Of a stretch of 31,772 bases of DNA, positions 15,718 through 21,656 are shown one piece after another; the first letter of the stretch is position 1, and each line of letters starts with the position of its first letter. The notes beneath the pieces are model-generated. The model was not told the DNA's origin. It worked only from the letters and a program-made list of their open reading frames with translations, and ran no database searches. Origin of the DNA: an uncultured Eubacteriales bacterium (GTDB lineage Bacteria > Bacillota > Clostridia > Lachnospirales > Lachnospiraceae); assembly GCA_900545175.1 (NCBI GenBank), contig UQYF01000034.1:1-31772 (forward strand), written 5' to 3'. Made by a program: the position numbers and the translations under genes.

Positions 15718-15758
15718 GTCTGTCTCCATTCCGCGGAGTTTAAAATTCGGTATAAGTG

Positions 15759-15783
15759 TTTTACACTTGATTGTTGTGTAAAA
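15759..15783. promoter_or_regulatory. Perfect palindrome upstream of the YczE-like gene
   Basis: TTTTACAC (15759-15766) and GTGTAAAA (15776-15783) form an 8-9-8 inverted repeat 42 bp before the start. The size and symmetry are typical of a dimeric repressor site (TetR, MarR or GntR type). No matching regulator gene is adjacent. Confidence 0.5.
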
Positions 15784-15800
15784 TTAGTAAAACATCCGCT

Positions 15801-15822
15801 TTTTGATAATCTTTTGATAATC
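15801..15822. repeat. Two tandem 11-bp direct repeats
   Basis: TTTTGATAATC occurs twice head to tail (15801-15811 and 15812-15822). The 11-bp period places both copies on the same helix face, a usual property of regulator contact sites. It lies about 85 bp upstream of the YczE-like start. Confidence 0.55.
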
Positions 15823-15866
15823 GAATACAGTATACCACCGGAATCTATAATAACAAATCAATAAAT

Positions 15867-15903
15867 TACATAAAATTATAGATTTTATCTATAGTTTTAT
15901 GTA
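15867..15903. repeat. Long AT-rich hairpin
   Basis: TACATAAAA/TTTTATGTA and TATAGA/TCTATA, joined through a T-G wobble, make a 16-bp stem with a 5-nt loop. There is no T tract after it and no neighbouring gene end, so it is noted as a palindrome of unknown role in a 408-bp intergenic region (15718-16124). Confidence 0.5.
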
Positions 15904-15949
15904 TTATACTATTTATTGAATTTATGATTTAATAGGTTATTTCAGGTAA

Positions 15950-16088
15950 TTGCGAAGCGTCCGGAGTTACGTCCGGCGTTAGAATATATAGTTTCGCAAA
16001 TGCCTGTAGGATATTTTAGGTAATTGCGAAACAAGTTCGCAATCCTGATTAAAAATATTTATACGGTGTTTGGCGTTTCGCAAACGCC
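15950..16088. repeat. Cluster of TTGCGAA/TTCGCAA palindromic words
   Basis: The 7-mer TTGCGAA or its complement occurs five times in 134 bp: 15950, 15993, 16024, 16036 and 16077. Two AGGTAATTGCGAA units are direct repeats 74 bp apart. Adjacent words form hairpins (ATTGCGAA-acaag-TTCGCAAT at 16023-16043; GGCGTTT-CGC-AAACGCC at 16072-16088), and each AGGTAATTGCGAA also pairs with a later TTCGCAAnnGCCT. It may be a nested REP-like element or a multi-site operator. Confidence 0.6.
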
Positions 16089-16124
16089 TAATTATATAAT
16101 ATTGATGAGAAGGAGGCTGTCAAA

Positions 16125-16277
16125 ATGATGGTGGACACAGATAAAAGACGTATGACAAATTATAACTTTTATACGGATCAGAAATGGGGAAAAGCCGGTA
16201 ATTATACGTTGTGCCTGAACAGCTCACAGCTTGGATATGACAGGTGTGAAGAGATAATTATGGAATGTAGTAAATGA
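16125..16277 (+). CDS. Cytidylate-kinase-like protein, C-terminal fragment
   Basis: A 50-residue frame encodes VDTDKRRMTNYNFYTDQKWG and then NYTLCLNSSQLGYDRCEEII. This is the characteristic C-terminal part of the cytidylate-kinase-like (CLK) family, which normally has about 200 residues with an N-terminal P-loop. The P-loop and core are missing. Surprisingly, the fragment has a good ribosome site (AAGGAGG at 110-116 of the 16000s, 8 nt before the ATG). It follows directly on the TTGCGAA palindrome cluster. It is most simply a remnant left by a deletion; a translated mini-protein is possible. After it, up to 16417, only a CTGTTAT/ATAACAG stem is seen. Confidence 0.6.
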   Translation: MMVDTDKRRMTNYNFYTDQKWGKAGNYTLCLNSSQLGYDRCEEIIMECSK

Positions 16278-16417
16278 TTAAATTTTACTCATTAAATAGA
16301 TGGAATATAAGCAGAATTGCTGCAAAACTCCTGTTATTTTAGTTTCTTTTTTGAGGGATAACAGATTTAATTTAATGATGAAGTGGGAGTAGTGTGAAAA
16401 AATGAATATCCGTATAT

Positions 16418-16453
16418 CAAATGAGGGGCAAAATACCTTTCGCCCCTCATTTG
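16418..16453 (-). terminator. Hairpin after the TlpA-like gene
   Basis: CAAATGAGGGGC (16418-16429) pairs perfectly over 12 bp with GCCCCTCATTTG (16442-16453), and flanking TATA-rich bases extend the stem. It lies 28 bp beyond the stop of the minus-strand lipoprotein gene. The T run on the minus strand comes about ten bases after the stem, so it is a good but not perfect intrinsic terminator for the redox operon. Confidence 0.7.
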
Positions 16454-16481
16454 CGGTATATCCTTATACAGCTTATATAAC

Positions 16482-17435
16482 TTATTTGTTGCTGCTGTCT
16501 GCGGCAACAACAGCATTAATCTGCTCTAAGAGCTGGTCATAATTATCCTGATTATCTATACCTCCGAGAAATGGTTCGCCAACAATATTACCGTTTCTGT
16601 CGATAAGTATGGTAGTAGGGAAGGCCATGATATTGCCTGCGTATCTGCCTGCTTCCGTGTCAGAGTCAAAATAGATATTGCGGTAGGATGCACCTTGGCT
16701 TTCAAGAAGCTTTAAGGCTTCCTCAATACCTGACTTATTTCCGTCAAGTGTTTCCGTGTTGATACCGATGAGCTCACCGCCCATGCCCTTAAGAGTTTCA
16801 TTGAGTTCATTAAGCTTGGAAAGCTCGGCAACACAAGGCTTACATCCATTGAACCAGAAGTTGACTACAGTTACTGCATTTGCGGAGAAGATGCTGTCAT
16901 CAACGTCATTGCCCTCAAGATCTTTTCCTGTGAAGCCCGGAAATGGATTTGAGTTTTCTTTGACAGATGTACCATCAGCTAATGCTCCGGCAGCCGAAAG
17001 CTGGTTCTGGAGTTCTGTTATTTCCTTTTCTATACCACGTATCGTTTCTATGTCGGCACTTACAACCGCAAGCTCCTCCTCCGTGAAAGACGCCTTGTTG
17101 GCTTCAAGAGTACTTGCAAGGAAGTCGGCATATTCCATTTCCTGATTTTCACCGGTATTATCCTTGCTCATGAATCCGAACATCTTGTTCCATACATCGC
17201 TGTGATCGCTAAACAGCACGTTTTCCTGCTGATAGAGGTCATTCATACGCTCTGTAAGTTCATCTGTGCTCATAGAGGTGCCGGTATTGGCTGAGCTGCT
17301 TTCGGTGGAGCCGGATATGCTGCTGTCTGTAGTAGTGTTTATGTCCGTGCCGTTATTGCTTTTTCCCGAGCATGCGGTTATTGCAAGTGCTATTGACAGG
17401 GTTGTTAATGCAGTGACTAATTTTCTTGTTCTCAT
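16482..17435 (-). CDS. TlpA-like thioredoxin-fold lipoprotein
   Basis: Exported thiol-disulfide protein of 317 residues, presumably anchored outside the cytoplasmic membrane. The signal sequence MRTRKLVTALTTLSIALAIT leads to a lipobox ending in Cys22 (ITAC), then a Ser/Thr/Asn-rich linker. A helical segment (about 55-150) precedes the thioredoxin-like domain (about 160-310), whose redox pair is Cys198-Lys-Pro-Cys201 in VNFWFNGCKPCVAEL; FPTTILIDRNGNIVGE holds the family cis-Pro. AAGGAG lies just upstream. It follows the NapH-like ferredoxin gene by 65 bp and is probably third in an operon with the CXXC mini-protein. I infer that electrons pass from the ferredoxin membrane protein to this lipoprotein for reduction of extracellular thiols; direct evidence is lacking. 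Confidence 0.9.
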   Translation of the reverse strand: MRTRKLVTALTTLSIALAITACSGKSNNGTDINTTTDSSISGSTESSSANTGTSMSTDELTERMNDLYQQENVLFSDHSDVWNKMFGFMSKDNTGENQEMEYADFLASTLEANKASFTEEELAVVSADIETIRGIEKEITELQNQLSAAGALADGTSVKENSNPFPGFTGKDLEGNDVDDSIFSANAVTVVNFWFNGCKPCVAELSKLNELNETLKGMGGELIGINTETLDGNKSGIEEALKLLESQGASYRNIYFDSDTEAGRYAGNIMAFPTTILIDRNGNIVGEPFLGGIDNQDNYDQLLEQINAVVAADSSNK

Positions 17436-17500
17436 AATAAAAATCTCCTTATAAATAAAATATTTTTTGTTTTGTTGTCCGGTATTGTCATGACTTTAGA

Positions 17501-18427
17501 TTATTTGGACGGCTGTTCAATATTCAGGTCCTTCTGTCCGTTTTTGCCGGTTGTGTCCTTCTGTGTGCCGCCAAAACCATATTTGTAGCAGATTGCATTT
17601 GCCGGGCACGCTTTTATGCAGGCTCCGCAGCGTATGCATTCAGGGTGGTTAGGACTGGCTGTTACATCGACATCCATTTTGCATGCCTTAGTACATTTTT
17701 TGCAGCCGACACATTTGTCTGTGTCAACCTTCATCTGAAGGAGCGATACCTTGTTAAAAAGCGAGTATATCGCACCCAGAGGACATATCCATTTGCAGAA
17801 GGGTCTGTAAAAGAGAATGCTTAGCACAACGAAGATTATAAGTATTGAGCTTTTAAATGTAAACAGCTTTCCAAGTGCCGAGCGGATTCCGCTGTTGGTA
17901 AGCGAGAGTGGGATGGCACCTTCGAGCACTCCCTGAGGACATATATACTTGCAGAAAAATGGATCGCCCATGCCTATGGAATTGGTGACTACTATAGGCA
18001 ATAGAATAACGAAAACCACAAGTATAACATATTTCAGGTATCTGAGAGGCTTGAGCTTTGCTGTGGAGAACTTTTTGCCGGGTATCTTGTGCAGCAGCTC
18101 CTGAAACCAGCCGAACGGACATAAGAAGCCGCAGATTGCTCTGCCAAGCAGTACGCCCATAAGAATAAAAAAGCCGGTTATATAATATGAAAACTTAAAT
18201 TTGGATGAGCCTACCACAGCCTGAAACGCTCCAATCGGGCATGCACCTGATGCAGCCGGGCAGGAATAGCAGTTAAGGCCGGGAACACATACGGTTTTAG
18301 CATTTCCGCGGTATATGGTTCCTTTAAAAAGGTTCGGCAGATGAATATTGGTGAGTAAAGTGGCAGCAGCCTGTATCCATCCACGGAAACGAGCGATTAC
18401 TTTTGAAAATGTTTTTTTCTTATCCAA
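17501..18427 (-). CDS. NapH-like 4Fe-4S membrane protein
   Basis: Polytopic membrane protein of 308 residues with a cytoplasmic ferredoxin tail. Cys motifs in order: CYSCPAASGACPIGAF (near 51-66); CGFLCPFGWFQELLHKIP after the first helices; CKYICPQGVLEGAIPL; CKWICPLGAIYSLFNKVS; and the two 4Fe-4S binding sets CVGCKKCTKACKMDVD and CIRCGACIKACPANAI near the C-terminus. This is the NapH/RnfH-type electron-transfer family, which moves low-potential electrons across or within the membrane. It begins with TTG at 18427, overlapping the end of the CXXC mini-gene by 8 nt, so translation is probably coupled. The direct partner is likely the TlpA-like lipoprotein downstream. Confidence 0.88.
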   Translation of the reverse strand: MDKKKTFSKVIARFRGWIQAAATLLTNIHLPNLFKGTIYRGNAKTVCVPGLNCYSCPAASGACPIGAFQAVVGSSKFKFSYYITGFFILMGVLLGRAICGFLCPFGWFQELLHKIPGKKFSTAKLKPLRYLKYVILVVFVILLPIVVTNSIGMGDPFFCKYICPQGVLEGAIPLSLTNSGIRSALGKLFTFKSSILIIFVVLSILFYRPFCKWICPLGAIYSLFNKVSLLQMKVDTDKCVGCKKCTKACKMDVDVTASPNHPECIRCGACIKACPANAICYKYGFGGTQKDTTGKNGQKDLNIEQPSK

Positions 18428-18584
18428 TTCCTACACACTCCAGACATAATTTTATTGCCTTGCTCAGCACGGTGGCTGCTTCACCACGGTATGCGCCGTA
18501 TATAAGCATTGCGGTACCGGCAATAAGCAGCGCTGTCTGAACAACAGCCTTTGTTTTGCATTTCAAATAAATTTCCCCTTCCAT
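18420..18584 (-). CDS. CD1871A-type CXXC mini-protein
   Basis: A 54-residue protein: a short polar start, one membrane helix (AVVQTALLIAGTAMLIYGAY), then RGEAATVLSKAIKLCLECVGIG. The ending KAIxxCLECxGIG with its CXXC pair is the hallmark of a small Clostridial family named after C. difficile CD1871A, found next to ferredoxin and thioredoxin-like genes. The two Cys (residues 47 and 50) lie after the helix and could relay electrons or disulfides between the NapH-like protein and the TlpA-like lipoprotein (inference). The ATG at 18584 follows AGGA; a TTG six codons later, with AAGGGGAA before it, is an alternative start giving about 48 residues. It is the first gene of the minus-strand operon. 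Confidence 0.78.
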   Translation of the reverse strand: MEGEIYLKCKTKAVVQTALLIAGTAMLIYGAYRGEAATVLSKAIKLCLECVGIG

Positions 18585-18661
18585 TTGTGATTTTCCTGCA
18601 CAAGCAGTGAATTGTCAGAATGGCTTATTGACCTTTCGACAATATTATCATACAATACAGG

Positions 18662-18679
18662 GTGTTAAATTTGTGTTAA
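18662..18679. promoter_or_regulatory. Tandem GTGTTAA direct repeat (OmpR-type site)
   Basis: GTGTTAA at 18662-18668 is repeated exactly at 18673-18679, an 11-bp period. On the minus strand this reads TTAACAC-N4-TTAACAC, a layout like PhoB/PhoP-type boxes. The proximal copy lies where a -35 box would be for the minus-strand redox operon (TTTAAC, 16 bp, TAATAT). This is the place expected for activation by the OmpR-type regulator encoded just to the right. Confidence 0.55.
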
Positions 18680-18691
18680 GAAAATAGAAAA

Positions 18692-18754
18692 TTTGAAAAT
18701 TTTATTTTCAAACTTCTTATTTGGAGGCAATACTGTAGGCAATGCCTGCAGTAT
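18692..18754 (+). promoter_or_regulatory. Two palindromes before the response-regulator start
   Basis: TTTGAAAAT-TTT-ATTTTCAAA (18692-18712) is a perfect 9-bp palindrome. ATACTGTAGGC-AAT-GCCTGCAGTAT (18730-18754) is an 11-bp stem with one G-U pair. The second ends three bases before the ribosome site AGGGG (18757-18761), so it could mask or present that site and tune expression of the two-component pair. Confidence 0.45.
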
Positions 18755-18768
18755 GCAGGGGTGTAATT

Positions 18769-19443
18769 ATGAGACTGCTTATTGTTGAGGATGAAAAAAA
18801 ATTGTGCGATGCGATAGCGAAGAGCCTTCATGGAGCCGGATATGAGGTCGATGTCTGTTATGACGGCGATGAAGCGCTAAGGATGATATTAGAAGAGAAA
18901 TTTGATTTGCTTGTGCTTGACCTGAATCTTCCGGGGACGGACGGAATGGAGATATTAAGGACGCTTCGGCAGGAAAATGAGGAAACCAAGGTTCTCATTT
19001 TGTCTGCGAGAAGCCAGATTGCAGATAAGGTGGAGGGGCTTGACGCAGGAGCTAATGACTATATGGAGAAGCCTTTCCATCTGCAGGAGTTAGAGGCGAG
19101 GGTGAGAAGCCTCACAAGACGCAGGTTTGTCCAGAAGGATGTGTGCCTTGAATGTGATGGCGTGAAATTTAATACAAGGGAAAGGGCTGCTTATGTGAAC
19201 GGAGCTAAGGTGATATTGACAAGAAAGGAGAATGGCATACTCGAATATCTTTTGCTAAATCAGGGAAGGCCGGTAAGCCAGGAGGAGCTTATTGAACATG
19301 TGTGGGATGCGACGGCTGACAGCTTCTCCAATTCCATACGGGTTCACATGTCATCACTTAGAAAAAAGCTTAAGGCGGAGCTGGGATATGACCCGATTGT
19401 GAATAAGATTGGAGAGGGCTACAGAATAGGAGATAAGCCATGA
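18769..19443 (+). CDS. OmpR/PhoB-family response regulator
   Basis: Cytoplasmic DNA-binding regulator of 224 residues. The receiver domain (1-115) has the acidic pair in VEDE, phospho-acceptor Asp51 in LVLDLNLPGTDG, and the conserved Lys of NDYMEKPF. The winged-helix domain (about 130-222) ends RVHMSSLRKKLKAELG and IGEGYRIG, as in PhoB-type regulators. The start at 18769 places MRLLIVEDE at the N-terminus with AGGGG upstream; an earlier in-frame start at 18742 adds nine unconserved residues. The stop overlaps the kinase start (ATGA), so the pair is translationally coupled. It is divergent from the NapH/TlpA redox operon, its most likely target. Confidence 0.92.
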   Translation: MRLLIVEDEKKLCDAIAKSLHGAGYEVDVCYDGDEALRMILEEKFDLLVLDLNLPGTDGMEILRTLRQENEETKVLILSARSQIADKVEGLDAGANDYMEKPFHLQELEARVRSLTRRRFVQKDVCLECDGVKFNTRERAAYVNGAKVILTRKENGILEYLLLNQGRPVSQEELIEHVWDATADSFSNSIRVHMSSLRKKLKAELGYDPIVNKIGEGYRIGDKP

Positions 19444-20594
19444 GAAAAATATCTCTTCAGTGGAGACTTACTGTAATAACGGCATTGCTTATAGCGGCGA
19501 TATGTATTTTTCTGAATTTTCTGTTGTACAGGAACGGAATATACTATATTGATTCGCTTCAGAATGTTGTGACTGACCACGGCAGCAGTGCCGAGCAGGA
19601 GCCCCTGTATATTGATATTCCGGACAGTGAGTGGGATGATTTCGCTTCGCAGTTTGCTGTGCAGATATATGATACCAAGGCAGGCTATCGAAGAAGGGGC
19701 TGGTTTATAACAGCAGTGGTGACATTTATCGGAGGCATGGTCACATATTTCGTGAGCGGACATGCTCTCAAGCCGCTCAGGGATTTTTCGGCAAAGGTTG
19801 AAAAGGTTCAGATACAAAACCTGACAGCGTCCGTTATTGATGAAAAGGGAGCTTCAGAGCTTGTAAGGCTTGGAGATTCTTATAATAAGATGCTGATGCG
19901 CTTGTCGGATGCGTTTGAGGTACAGAGACAGTTCACAGGAAACGCAGCACATGAACTTAGGACACCGCTTGCACTTATGCAGGCGCAGCTTGATCTGTAT
20001 AATTCCTCCGCACATCCGGATGTGGATTCTGAGACCGCCGAGACGATACAGATGGCTGCCGAGCAGACGGAAAGACTTACAAAGCTTGTTAAGACCTTAC
20101 TTGATATGAGTGAGCTGCAGACAGTGGCACGCACTGACGAAATAGAGCTTGGAGCACTTGTGGAGGAGGTATTGGCTGACCTTGAGCCGCTCGCAAGGGA
20201 GAGAGGCATTGTACTTAATGCCGGGTGCTGTGGTGAACTGTATATGACCGGAAGTGATATACTTATCTACAGAGTTGTGTTCAATCTTGTGGAAAATGCG
20301 ATAAGATATAACCGCAATGGTGGAAGCGTGTATGTGTCGGTTAATAAAAGGGATACTAATGCAGTGATTGCCGTAAGGGATACGGGAAGGGGAATAGCTC
20401 CTGAATATATTGAAAGAGTGTTTGAACCTTTTTTCCGTGTGGATAAATCAAGGAGCCGTGAGCTTGGAGGAGTCGGCTTAGGGCTTGCGCTGGTGCGTGA
20501 GATAGTGAGGCTTCATGATGGAAGCATTGCCGTAAGTGAGAGCAATGAAGAAGGGACAACCTTCGAGGTGGTTTTTCCCTGTGAAACAATATAA
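19440..20594 (+). CDS. Sensor histidine kinase (HAMP, HisKA, HATPase)
   Basis: Membrane sensor kinase of 384 residues. TM1 is at about 11-30 (VITALLIAAICIFLNFLLY), followed by a short external loop of about 58 residues, TM2 (WFITAVVTFIGGMVTYFVSG, 88-107) and a HAMP-like linker. The HisKA box is GNAAHELRTPLALM with phospho-His171. The ATPase domain has the N box NLVENAIRYN, VRDTGRGIAPE and GVGLGLALVREIVRLH. All catalytic motifs are intact. The external loop has no cysteine, so a direct thiol switch is unlikely. It is coupled to the upstream response regulator. Divergence from a thiol/ferredoxin operon suggests that it senses envelope redox or an oxidant; that is inference. Confidence 0.92.
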   Translation: MRKISLQWRLTVITALLIAAICIFLNFLLYRNGIYYIDSLQNVVTDHGSSAEQEPLYIDIPDSEWDDFASQFAVQIYDTKAGYRRRGWFITAVVTFIGGMVTYFVSGHALKPLRDFSAKVEKVQIQNLTASVIDEKGASELVRLGDSYNKMLMRLSDAFEVQRQFTGNAAHELRTPLALMQAQLDLYNSSAHPDVDSETAETIQMAAEQTERLTKLVKTLLDMSELQTVARTDEIELGALVEEVLADLEPLARERGIVLNAGCCGELYMTGSDILIYRVVFNLVENAIRYNRNGGSVYVSVNKRDTNAVIAVRDTGRGIAPEYIERVFEPFFRVDKSRSRELGGVGLGLALVREIVRLHDGSIAVSESNEEGTTFEVVFPCETI

Positions 20595-20641
20595 TGCATC
20601 ATAAGCTATGCACATATACAGCTTCATAAAGTAAAGCGGAC

Positions 20642-20703
20642 ATAAGCATCACCCTTACCCACCGCTTAATGCTCTACACACTTGAAGCGGGGGATTGCTT
20701 ATT
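20642..20703 (+). other. Hairpin resembling an IS200/IS605-type end
   Basis: Nested stems: ATAAGCATC against GATTGCTTAT, and inside them CCGCTT (20662-20667) against AAGCGG (20685-20690), with CCCACC and GGGGG flanks. Subterminal hairpins of the cccaccgctt...aagcgggg type are seen at the ends of IS200/IS605 elements. No tnpA or tnpB is near, so at most this is a remnant. An alternative is a terminator-like structure 60 bp after the kinase gene, but no T tract follows. Confidence 0.35.
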
Positions 20704-20743
20704 CTGCGTTCAATATAGTAGTAATTAAGAAGATAAAAATAGA

Positions 20744-20772
20744 TTGATTCTTTATTTGATTTTGTGTATAAT
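20744..20772 (+). promoter_or_regulatory. Promoter of leader copy 2
   Basis: TTGATT at 20744-20749, 17 bp spacing, and TATAAT at 20767-20772. Hexamers and spacing are identical to the promoter of copy 1 (13088-13116), although the spacer sequence is unrelated. This suggests that the promoter is still under selection or diverged recently. Confidence 0.78.
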
Positions 20773-20784
20773 TCATTATATAAA

Positions 20785-20862
20785 ACCCATTGGGTGTGGA
20801 TTTTTCAAGATTTGAAATCTTTTTTCGCCACATAGCTTAACAGCAGGCTATGTGGTTTTTTT
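20785..20862 (+). ncRNA. Structured leader with terminator, copy 2
   Basis: Same order as copy 1: ACCC/GGGT hairpin (20785-20795), TGTGG (20795-20799), AAGATT-TGA-AATCTT (20807-20821), and CCACATAGC/GCTATGTGG (20828-20855) with seven T. The bases in all stems are unchanged; the differences fall in the loops and after the T tract. The pairing of TGTGG with CCACA is kept. It now stands before a broken MATE gene. Confidence 0.6.
20828..20862 (+). terminator. Leader terminator, copy 2
   Basis: A nine-bp stem with a 10-nt loop and a T7 tract, 36 nt before the start of the MATE remnant. Confidence 0.82.
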
Positions 20863-20897
20863 GTGCATTTTTTGGTATTGGTAAGGAGAAAATTATT

Positions 20898-21125
20898 ATG
20901 AACCAGACATTTATGAAGGAGAGGAGAATATTTCCTCTTGTGTTGTCGATGGCTCTGCCGATGATGCTGTCGGTGACCTACTCTGGAACGCTTGAAGCGC
21001 TCGGAGAGGGTATTCCGTCACTTGTAATCTCGCTTATGCGATATATTGTTGTTATAATTCCGGCGGCGTTCATTCTCAGCAGGGCAATGATTTATAAGAT
21101 TACGGTGTCAAAACATGCTTTGTGA
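20898..21125 (+). pseudogene. MATE exporter remnant with internal deletion
   Basis: The first 25 codons (MNQTFMKERRIFPLVLSMAL and PMMLS) match the MATE gene at 13263, then the frame jumps to VTYSGTLEALGEGIPSLVIS, which is residue 374 onward of that protein. A 348-codon in-frame deletion joined the two. Similarity stops at 21086 (matching residue 411 of 448). The last codons (MIYKITVSKHAL) are read from the inverted-repeat element that follows. AAGGAG remains at a proper distance, so a 75-residue peptide could be made, but it cannot form a transporter. Start codon 20898; an ATG at 20850 inside the leader terminator is not relevant. Confidence 0.82.
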
Positions 21126-21403
21126 ACTTAACTGTGTATAACAAGTTATATTTATGCATATCTCGACTTTTGGTAGAAGCTTAGTTGTTCTTAGGACTCT
21201 GCTTGATTTACAGCCAAAAGCAGCATGGATGCTGCTTTAGAAGCAATGCATACAGGGATGTATGCTTTGCTTCGGTGGCGTATGTATAGAAAGCATTTAT
21301 CAGAGTCCTTAGAACATCTTGCTTCGGACAACGGCGCTGATATGCATAAATGTAACTAGTTATACACTCATACACTAAATTAGCATGTTTTGACACCCGA
21401 ACC
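21099..21403. mobile_element. MITE-like inverted-repeat element
   Basis: Perfect 16-bp terminal inverted repeats, GGTGTCAAAACATGCT (21104-21119) and its complement (21382-21397), lie within imperfect arms of about 100 bp; for example GTTCTTAGGACTCTG at 21187-21201 against 21301-21315 with one mismatch. An 8-bp direct repeat, TTTATAAG, flanks it (21091-21098 and 21404-21411), as expected of target duplication. The centre holds two more stems: AAAGCAGCAT-gg-ATGCTGCTTT (21217-21238), and a 14-bp stem with one mismatch (21240-21273). It encodes no protein of note. It sits at the point where MATE similarity ends. It is read as a non-autonomous transposon of about 305 bp. Confidence 0.62.
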
Positions 21404-21423
21404 TTTATAAGTAAAAAAGTAAT

Positions 21424-21434
21424 GGGACAGTCCC
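21424..21434. repeat. Possible TGGGACA repeat remnant
   Basis: TGGGACAGTCCCCC carries the perfect small palindrome GGGAC-a-GTCCC and begins like the 31-bp repeat family, but the core and second arm are absent. It is either a collapsed copy or coincidence. Confidence 0.3.
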
Positions 21435-21484
21435 CCAAAAGCAAGGTTTATCATATGGCATTGCGCTGTCAACAACGCTACATT

Positions 21485-21514
21485 CAATGCTTACCGGGCA
21501 GTAGGTAAGCATTG
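21485..21514. other. Perfect 11-bp hairpin before the DfsB-like gene
   Basis: CAATGCTTACC (21485-21495) pairs with GGTAAGCATTG (21504-21514) around an 8-nt loop. No T tract follows, so it is not a standard terminator. About 50 bp downstream, TTGTTT and TATAAT (spacing 16) form a possible promoter for the next gene. Confidence 0.5.
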
Positions 21515-21656
21515 GGGCATTTACATAAGTTGCATCTTCCTTGTTTTATGTTATACTGTTTATATAATTTTGCAGAGAATTTAATAATGAAATTTAACAG
21601 TTATTAAGTCTCTTAAAACAGGTGAAATCTCAATCGGAAGCTGTGGAGGTGATTTT

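Noticed and set aside
15950..16088. CRISPR array
   Set aside because: The repeated word is only 7-13 bp, alternates in orientation and has irregular spacing; there are no uniform spacers or cas genes.
21091..21411. TTTATAAG as proof of target duplication
   Set aside because: The core TTATAA is itself palindromic, so the flanking copies might belong to the inverted repeats; it was kept only as supporting evidence.
21424..21434. A fifth full TGGGACA repeat
   Set aside because: Only the first arm and a small palindrome are present; it was listed at low confidence and not counted as a full copy.
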